Assembly (NCBI GenBank): GCA_003551405.1
Contig: PUMO01000162.1
Span: forward strand, 1-11,210
Length of the DNA: 11,210 nt
Direction: 5' to 3'
DNA from: Mollicutes bacterium
GTDB taxonomy: Bacteria; Bacillota_I; Bacilli_A; Izemoplasmatales; Izemoplasmataceae
The notes under the pieces were generated by a model, which saw only the letters and a program-made list of their open reading frames with translations, made no database searches and was not told the DNA's origin. A program made the translations under genes and the position numbers. This document shows, piece by piece, positions 7,053-11,210 of the stretch. Every line of letters begins with the position of its first letter. Positions within the stretch are counted from its first letter, which is position 1.

Positions 7053-7964
7053 TTAATTGAAATCTTTGAATAAATCAGTGGATAAATACCGTTCTCCATT
7101 GCTCGGAGAAACCGTTAAAACACTATCTTCCGGATGTTTTTCAGCAACTTTTAGTGCAGCTGCTACATTGGCACCAGTGGATATGCCTGCGAATATGCCT
7201 TCTTCTTGAGCGAGTCTTCTGGCCATTTTGAGTGCGTCATCATTACTTATTGTGTGAACAACATCATAAATATTTGTGTCTAATATATGTGGGACAAACC
7301 CAGCACCAATGCCTTGAATTTTGTGCGGACCTGGTGCTTTCCCGCTTAAAACGGCAGAATCTTCAGGTTCTACAGCGTGAATCGAAATATTATTGTAATG
7401 ATTTTTAAGTTTGGACCCAACCCCCGTGATGGTCCCGCCAGTTCCAACACCAGCCACAAAATGGTTTAAGCTTTCAAAGTCATTAATTATTTCCAAACTG
7501 GTTTGTTCGTGATGGATTTTAGGGTTATTAGCATTATCAAATTGCATTGGCATAAAATAGCCGTGTTCCTCACTTAAAGTTTTGGCCTTTTCTATGGCGG
7601 CTTTCATTCCTTTTGTCCCATCTGTAAGCAATAACTGTGCACCATATCCTTGCAATATTTTGCGCCGTTCAATACTGAGTGTGTCAGGCATGGTGATGAT
7701 CAGATGATAGCCTTTTGAAGCACATACAAGTGCCAAACCTATGCCAGTATTGCCGCTGGTGGGTTCAATGATGGTGTCACCAGGTGTGATTTTTCCTTCT
7801 TTTTCAGCAGCTTCTATCATACTTAGGGCTATGCGGTCTTTGACACTGCCACCGGGGTTGTACCATTCAAGTTTTAAATATACATTTTGATTAGTCTTTG
7901 TGATGCGGTTTAATTTAACAACTGGTGTATTACCAATTAATTCATGAATTTGATTTTTCACCAC
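7053..7964 (-). CDS. cysK: Cysteine synthase A (O-acetylserine sulfhydrylase)
   Basis: PLP enzyme that makes L-cysteine from O-acetylserine and sulfide, using the product of CysE. The Schiff-base lysine is K42 in NPGGSVKDR, the substrate loop TSGNTG is at 69-74, the phosphate cup GTGGT is at 174-178, and the C-terminal GISTGA and SPSNGERYLST segments are typical. At 303 residues the length is normal. The start is GTG at 7964-7962: the frame is closed by a TGA two codons upstream and no in-frame ATG is available, while GAGG lies eight bases before the GTG. A second GTG follows directly and is a weaker alternative. The ATG at 7971-7969 is out of frame. Cystathionine beta-synthase-like relatives are possible, but the short single domain and the adjacent cysE favour CysK. 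Confidence 0.93.
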   Translation of the reverse strand: MVKNQIHELIGNTPVVKLNRITKTNQNVYLKLEWYNPGGSVKDRIALSMIEAAEKEGKITPGDTIIEPTSGNTGIGLALVCASKGYHLIITMPDTLSIERRKILQGYGAQLLLTDGTKGMKAAIEKAKTLSEEHGYFMPMQFDNANNPKIHHEQTSLEIINDFESLNHFVAGVGTGGTITGVGSKLKNHYNNISIHAVEPEDSAVLSGKAPGPHKIQGIGAGFVPHILDTNIYDVVHTISNDDALKMARRLAQEEGIFAGISTGANVAAALKVAEKHPEDSVLTVSPSNGERYLSTDLFKDFN

Positions 7965-7990
7965 TTTTCATACCTCGCTTTCCATTTCTC

Positions 7991-8020
7991 ATTATATGAA
8001 AAAATAGTTTTTAGTGCGAA
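7991..8020 (-). promoter_or_regulatory. Candidate promoter of cysK
   Basis: On the minus strand TATAAT (7996-7991) is perfect and TTCGCA (8020-8015, 4 of 6 consensus bases) lies 18 bases upstream. The start codon is 26 bases after the -10 box, so the leader is only about 20 bases and has no room for a riboswitch or T-box. Confidence 0.55.
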
Positions 8021-8034
8021 TAATATACTAAAAA
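8008..8034. promoter_or_regulatory. Inverted repeat over the cysK -35 region, possible operator
   Basis: TTTTTAGT (8008-8015) and ACTAAAAA (8027-8034) form a perfect 8-bp dyad with an 11-base AT-rich centre. It covers the candidate -35 box of cysK, and its right arm shares bases with the U tract of the lysS terminator. The position suits a repressor site, but the AT-rich arms could arise by chance. Confidence 0.3.
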
Positions 8035-8088
8035 ACCATTGCATTTAGCAAAGTGTATAGAAACACTAAAGCTCACTGCAATGGTTTT
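8030..8088 (-). terminator. Large hairpin terminator of lysS
   Basis: On the minus strand AAAACCATTGCA (8088-8077) pairs perfectly over 12 bp with TGCAATGGTTTT (8043-8032), followed by further U residues to 8030. The 33-base interior holds a nested hairpin (AGTGT at 8067-8063 with ACACT at 8056-8052) and a possible AGC/GCT pairing. It begins ten bases after the lysS stop codon. Confidence 0.85.
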
Positions 8089-8098
8089 ATTTTATTTA

Positions 8099-9586
8099 TT
8101 AACGTTGACGCATGTGGGGGAAGAAAATAACATCACGTATTGACTTTGAACCAGTTAGTAACATGATGAGACGATCAATCCCAATGCCTAGCCCGCCTGC
8201 AGGGGGCATTCCATATTCAAGTGCCTCGACATAATCATGATCCATTTCATTGGCTTCTTCATTTCCGAGGTCTTTTTCTTTTAGCTGTGCTTCAAAGCGT
8301 TCTTTTTGATCGATTGGATTATTTAACTCACTGAACGCATTGCCATATTCACGACTGTCTATAATGAGCTCGAAACGATCTGTAAAACGCGGATCATCCA
8401 CGTTTTTCTTAGCTAAAGGAGAAATTTCTATAGGGTGTCCATAAACGAATGTAGGCTGAATAATAGTCTCTTCAACATAAGTTTCAAACAATAAATTGAG
8501 TATATGACCAGTCCCAGTGTAATGTGGAGGGACGTCTAGCCCTTTATCCAGCGCAAACTGTTTAGCTTCTTCGTAGGTGATGTCTTGACGCCAAAAATCA
8601 ATGCCAAGTGTGTCTCTTACAGCATCTGCCATGTGTAGACGTTGCCACCCTGAAGATAGGTCAATCTCTTTTTCATCATACGTGATTTTTGTTGTACCTA
8701 AAGTTTCCTGGGTCACACGGGTGATAAGGTCTTCTGTTAATTCCATCATTGATTCCATATCACCGTATGCTTCATATAACTCCATCATCGTAAATTCAGG
8801 GTTATGTTTGATGGAAATCCCTTCATTTCTAAAGGTTCTACCAATTTCAAACACACCTTCAAAGCCACCTACAATTAAACGTTTCAAGTATAGCTCAGGT
8901 GCAATTCTAAGATAAAAAGGCATATCAAGTGCGTTATGATGTGTTTTGAAAGGGCGCGCCGCAGCGCCGCCTAAAATGGGGTGAAGAATAGGCGTTTCCA
9001 CTTCAATATACCCTTTATCTTCCAGGTAACGCCGAATACTTTTAATGATTTTTGAACGAAGCACAAAAGTGTTCCGGGTATCTTCGTTAACCATTAAATC
9101 AACATAACGTCGGCGATACCGTTCTTCAACGTCTTTAAGCCCATGATATTTTTCTGGAAGAGGTCTTAGGGATTTTGTCAAATGGGAAAATGATTGAACA
9201 CGGATGGAAAGTTCACCCATTTTTGTTTTCATAATATACCCTTCAACGCCGACAATGTCGCCAAGGTCTGCCTTGTTAAAGACATCGAAGGTTAATTCAT
9301 CGAGATCATCCTTGCGGACATAGATCTGCAGTTGACCATGTTGGTCCATAATATGCGCAAATCCAGCTTTACCTTTTCCCCGCTTGGTCATAATCCGTCC
9401 AGCAATTTTCAAGTTTGCCTTTTCCATATCAGCCAATTCTTCTTTAGAATATTGCGCGTATGCTTCTTTAACCTTTTCAGTATTTGTATTTCGGTCAAAC
9501 CGTTCACCAAAAGGCGTGATGTCGTATTCTTCAAGTTGTTTGAGTTTTTCTCTTCTTACTTGTTCTTGTTCACTGAATTCAGCCAT
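8099..9586 (-). CDS. lysS: Lysyl-tRNA synthetase, class II
   Basis: Charges tRNA-Lys with lysine. The order is an N-terminal helical segment, an OB-fold anticodon-binding domain (about 60-140), and the class II catalytic domain (about 150-495). Motif 2 is complete in FRNEGISIKHNPEFTMMELYEAY-like form (252-274), motif 3 is GLGIGIDRLIMLL (465-477), and the LysRS-typical stretches YRRRYVDLM, HGHPIEISPLAKK-like and FSELNNPIDQKERF are all present. At 495 residues it is full length, close to Bacillus LysS (about 499). AGGAG (9598-9594) precedes the ATG by seven bases and overlaps the TAG stop of the lipoprotein gene upstream, so it is probably the last gene of the rqcP operon. No T-box leader exists in front of it, as expected for a gene inside an operon. 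A strong hairpin terminator follows. Confidence 0.96.
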   Translation of the reverse strand: MAEFSEQEQVRREKLKQLEEYDITPFGERFDRNTNTEKVKEAYAQYSKEELADMEKANLKIAGRIMTKRGKGKAGFAHIMDQHGQLQIYVRKDDLDELTFDVFNKADLGDIVGVEGYIMKTKMGELSIRVQSFSHLTKSLRPLPEKYHGLKDVEERYRRRYVDLMVNEDTRNTFVLRSKIIKSIRRYLEDKGYIEVETPILHPILGGAAARPFKTHHNALDMPFYLRIAPELYLKRLIVGGFEGVFEIGRTFRNEGISIKHNPEFTMMELYEAYGDMESMMELTEDLITRVTQETLGTTKITYDEKEIDLSSGWQRLHMADAVRDTLGIDFWRQDITYEEAKQFALDKGLDVPPHYTGTGHILNLLFETYVEETIIQPTFVYGHPIEISPLAKKNVDDPRFTDRFELIIDSREYGNAFSELNNPIDQKERFEAQLKEKDLGNEEANEMDHDYVEALEYGMPPAGGLGIGIDRLIMLLTGSKSIRDVIFFPHMRQR

Positions 9587-9596
9587 AATATATCTC

Positions 9597-10580
9597 CTAC
9601 TCTGTAGCCATTTCTAATGTTTCCAAATTTTCATACATAATCGTAATATAATTGTGATTCATGATTAACTCATCGTTGGTTAAACGTTCGAGGGGATGAA
9701 GCTCCAAGCGTTCTGTGAAGTCTCTGACATCACGAAGTTCACTTAGCAATGTTTCTCCAGCTGGGGATGCAGCATTTTTTTCAAAGATAACATAATGAAT
9801 ATCATAATCTTGTGCAAGTTCAATAAATGCCTCGTAATCTGTAGGAATCGACTCATCTTCATGCGCATGCGAATTGAGTGTAAATGGGTAAATCTCAACA
9901 TCAAAAGCCCGTTCAAAATACGTAAATAATTTTACATTTGTAATAAGGGGTGTTTGCGGATTATCAAGGGTTTCCTTATAGTCATCCAAAAGTTTTTCTA
10001 GTTGTTTGGAAAGTTTAACATAATTATTGTCCAGTATGTTTTGTTGGGATTCCTCTTCGTAATAATCTTTCAAATAGTCATAAACAATTTCCGATGCTTC
10101 AATCATACGGTTTGGATCGAGCCAGAAATGCGGATCAGGCATTTCTTCAATATCCTCATCGTCGTGATCATCATGGTCGTCATGATCATCATGGTCGTCA
10201 TGATCATCATGGTCGTGAATTAATTCTACATCGATATAATTGATATAATCTTCCAATTTAACCATGTTGACTTGTTCGCCTTCAAAAGTAGAGGTCATAT
10301 TTGAATCGATATAAGGATCGAGTCCACCGCCAACATAGAATAGAAAATCAGCGTCTTGCATAGCAATGATGTCTTGTGCCGCCCAATCGATCGATTCGCC
10401 GTGTTGTTGTGAACCAGGAACATATCGCACATCTGCAATACCCTCACTCAAGGATTCTAAAATGAACATAACAGGATATGATGTTACATAAATGGTGTGT
10501 TCGCTCTCGTCGTTGTCATTGCACGCATAAAGTGTGAACATTAAAAGCAACACAAGTGGAAACAGTAATATTTTTTTCAT
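9597..10580 (-). CDS. ZnuA/AdcA-like zinc ABC transporter solute-binding lipoprotein, atypical
   Basis: Cluster A-I (SBP_bac_9) solute-binding protein, anchored on the outer face of the membrane and expected to hand Zn(II) or Mn(II) to an ABC permease. Residues 1-20 form a lipoprotein signal with lipobox LYAC (C20). First metal ligand H60 lies in PGSQQHG and second H151 in DPHFWLDP. Residues 122-139 are an Asp/His loop with seven His, a zinc-family hallmark. The C-terminal half has the family-like IFEKNAASPAGETLL, HPLERLT and YENLETL segments. The position that holds the third ligand (His in ZnuA/AdcA, Glu in PsaA) appears to be V216 in NVKLFTYF; H238 and H240 just downstream might substitute. 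RBS AGAGGGG (10595-10589) lies before the ATG. It sits between rqcP and lysS, and no permease or ATPase gene is in the window. Family call firm, metal uncertain. Confidence 0.85.
   Translation of the reverse strand: MKKILLFPLVLLLMFTLYACNDNDESEHTIYVTSYPVMFILESLSEGIADVRYVPGSQQHGESIDWAAQDIIAMQDADFLFYVGGGLDPYIDSNMTSTFEGEQVNMVKLEDYINYIDVELIHDHDDHDDHDDHDDHDDHDDEDIEEMPDPHFWLDPNRMIEASEIVYDYLKDYYEEESQQNILDNNYVKLSKQLEKLLDDYKETLDNPQTPLITNVKLFTYFERAFDVEIYPFTLNSHAHEDESIPTDYEAFIELAQDYDIHYVIFEKNAASPAGETLLSELRDVRDFTERLELHPLERLTNDELIMNHNYITIMYENLETLEMATE
10161..10217 (-). repeat. 18-bp tandem repeat encoding the (Asp-Asp-His)n metal loop
   Basis: On the plus strand the unit GATCATCATGGTCGTCAT occurs at 10166-10183 and 10184-10201 exactly, with a third copy from 10202 matching for 15 bases, and a partial match before the first. 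Each unit encodes two DDH triplets. The exact nucleotide copies suggest recent expansion and possible slippage in whole codons, so the reading frame would be kept. Confidence 0.9.
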
Positions 10581-10585
10581 ATACT

Positions 10586-10837
10586 TTACCCCTCTTGAGA
10601 TATGATTTCATACATAAGTCTTGCGTCTTCTTTTTTTGTAGATTCACTTAAACGTGACACCTTTAATTTTAGTGTTTTGTCTCCATAGCGAACCTGCAAT
10701 ATGTCACCAACATTGACTGATGTGCTTGATTTCGCAACTTTATCGTTAATTAAGACACGCCCTGAATCGCTGATTTCTTTAGCGACACTGCGTCGCTTGA
10801 TAATACGGGAAACTTTTAAGAATTTATCCAAACGCAT
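10586..10837 (-). CDS. rqcP: RqcP (YabO), S4-domain ribosome quality control factor
   Basis: Small S4-domain RNA-binding protein that, in Bacillus subtilis, binds obstructed 50S subunits with RqcH and peptidyl-tRNA and helps the addition of C-terminal alanine tails to stalled nascent chains. The 83 residues match the YabO pattern closely: MRLDKFLKVSRIIKRR at the N terminus with the basic residues that contact rRNA, then a GRVLINDKVAK turn, a VNVGDILQVRYGDK strand pair and the family-typical STKKEDARLMYEII tail. The length is normal (86 in B. subtilis). Hsp15 (HslR) of proteobacteria is a longer relative. TGGAG lies seven bases before the ATG. Downstream, five bases separate it from the lipoprotein gene, whose ribosome site lies in this gap-free end, so the two are likely translated together. 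ftsH lies upstream, as broadly in Bacilli. Confidence 0.94.
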   Translation of the reverse strand: MRLDKFLKVSRIIKRRSVAKEISDSGRVLINDKVAKSSTSVNVGDILQVRYGDKTLKLKVSRLSESTKKEDARLMYEIISQEG

Positions 10838-10856
10838 AGGAAATCTCCATTCGCTT

Positions 10857-10884
10857 TAAAAGAGGATGCGCACATCCTCTTTTA
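10857..10884. terminator. 12-bp hairpin between ftsH and rqcP, possible weak terminator
   Basis: TAAAAGAGGATG (10857-10868) pairs perfectly with CATCCTCTTTTA (10873-10884) around a CGCA tetraloop. On the minus strand the U tract is only four bases and then turns to AAAGCG, so termination after ftsH is probably partial. The plus-strand side has the more T-rich tail but no plus-strand gene needs it. Confidence 0.5.
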
Positions 10885-10888
10885 TTTG

Positions 10889-11210
10889 TTATTCATTCTT
10901 GTTTTCGCTGTCATCAGGTGTTTCATAGGATGTTGAGTCTTCATCTTCTTCAGTTTTTTGTTTGTACCGTTCTTCACTATATTGTGAAGAATCAGCCAAA
11001 TCTTTTTGTTCTTTTTTCTTTTGTTCTAAGCGCTCTAATTGTCCTGTATCAACAATTTCCATAATTTCTTCACGTGTGAGTGTTTCAACTTCAAGTAAGG
11101 TTTCGGCAAGTTTTTGAAGCAATTCTTGATGCTCTTTTAAAACCTTTTTCGCAAGTTCATAGCCATCATTGATAATTTTTCTTACTTCGTTGTCGATCTC
11201 AAGTGCAACG
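10889..11210 (-). CDS. ftsH: FtsH ATP-dependent zinc metalloprotease, C-terminal end only
   Basis: The frame is open to the right edge of the window, so this is the last 106 residues of a longer protein whose AAA+ domain and HExxH site lie outside. The visible start, VALEIDNEVRKIINDGYELA, followed by KKVLKEHQELLQKLAETLLEVETLTREEI, matches the helical end of the FtsH peptidase domain, which forms part of the hexamer face. After about residue 55 comes a charged, low-complexity tail rich in Glu, Lys, Ser and Asp ending in ENKNE, typical of the variable disordered tails of Gram-positive FtsH. FtsH degrades misplaced membrane proteins and short-lived regulators at the inner side of the membrane. 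An internal TTG at 11122 is not a start. The neighbourhood ftsH-rqcP supports the identification, and cysK and lysS also lie near ftsH in Bacillus. Confidence 0.92.
   Translation of the reverse strand, partial: VALEIDNEVRKIINDGYELAKKVLKEHQELLQKLAETLLEVETLTREEIMEIVDTGQLERLEQKKKEQKDLADSSQYSEERYKQKTEEDEDSTSYETPDDSENKNE

Noticed and set aside
7965..8098. Riboswitch or T-box in front of cysK, or a small RNA gene
   Set aside because: The candidate cysK leader is only about 20 bases; the structured part is the lysS terminator hairpin, ending in a U tract on the lysS strand.
8601..8915. Plus-strand open frame of 104 codons opposite lysS
   Set aside because: It lies fully inside the conserved catalytic domain of lysS, with no promoter or ribosome site and no family resemblance.
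10161..10217. CRISPR array
   Set aside because: The repeats are contiguous 18-bp coding units with no spacers, inside the lipoprotein gene.

Overview
The window is a gene-dense stretch of low-GC bacterial chromosome, most likely from a Bacillota (Firmicutes) lineage in or near the Bacilli. The evidence is an RNA polymerase delta subunit (RpoE), an RqcP/YabO-type S4 protein next to ftsH, an NrnA nanoRNase, AGGAGG-type ribosome binding sites and near-consensus housekeeping promoters. TGA ends fba and cysE, so UGA is a stop codon here and the mycoplasma code is excluded. A standard-code Mollicutes-related lineage such as the Acholeplasma/Izemoplasma group is possible, but I cannot fix the taxon from this sequence.

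Plus-strand half (1-7025). The window opens inside nrnA (5' end missing), which ends at a hairpin terminator. A TTGCAA-17-TATAAT promoter then drives a DUF1934/YwiB-like beta protein and rpoE (delta), closed by a terminator. An extended -10 promoter follows directly and drives tldD-tldE, the two subunits of a zinc metallopeptidase, which overlap by one base. After another strong terminator, a TTTACA-17-TATAAT promoter with a cre-like CcpA site upstream drives fba (class II aldolase), an unrecognised 196-residue acidic helical protein, and cysE (serine acetyltransferase).

Minus-strand half (7026-11210). cysK (O-acetylserine sulfhydrylase) converges on cysE and shares a bidirectional terminator with it, so the two steps of cysteine synthesis sit tail to tail but in separate transcription units. 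Upstream of cysK lies the large lysS terminator hairpin and a candidate cysK promoter with a perfect 8-bp inverted repeat over its -35 region. Further right, transcribed leftward, come ftsH (C-terminal end only), rqcP, a zinc-type ABC solute-binding lipoprotein with an Asp/His repeat, and lysS. The last three are packed so tightly that each ribosome binding site lies at or in the end of the gene before it.

Most genes are conserved housekeeping functions in RNA turnover, transcription, translation, glycolysis, cysteine synthesis and proteolysis. I see no mobile element, CRISPR array, phage gene, tRNA or rRNA, and no clear new multi-gene system. The points most worth a second look are the solute-binding lipoprotein (a metal ligand missing, an exact-repeat His loop, an odd operon), the unrecognised gene between fba and cysE, the extra charged helix in RpoE, and the candidate operators before fba and cysK.
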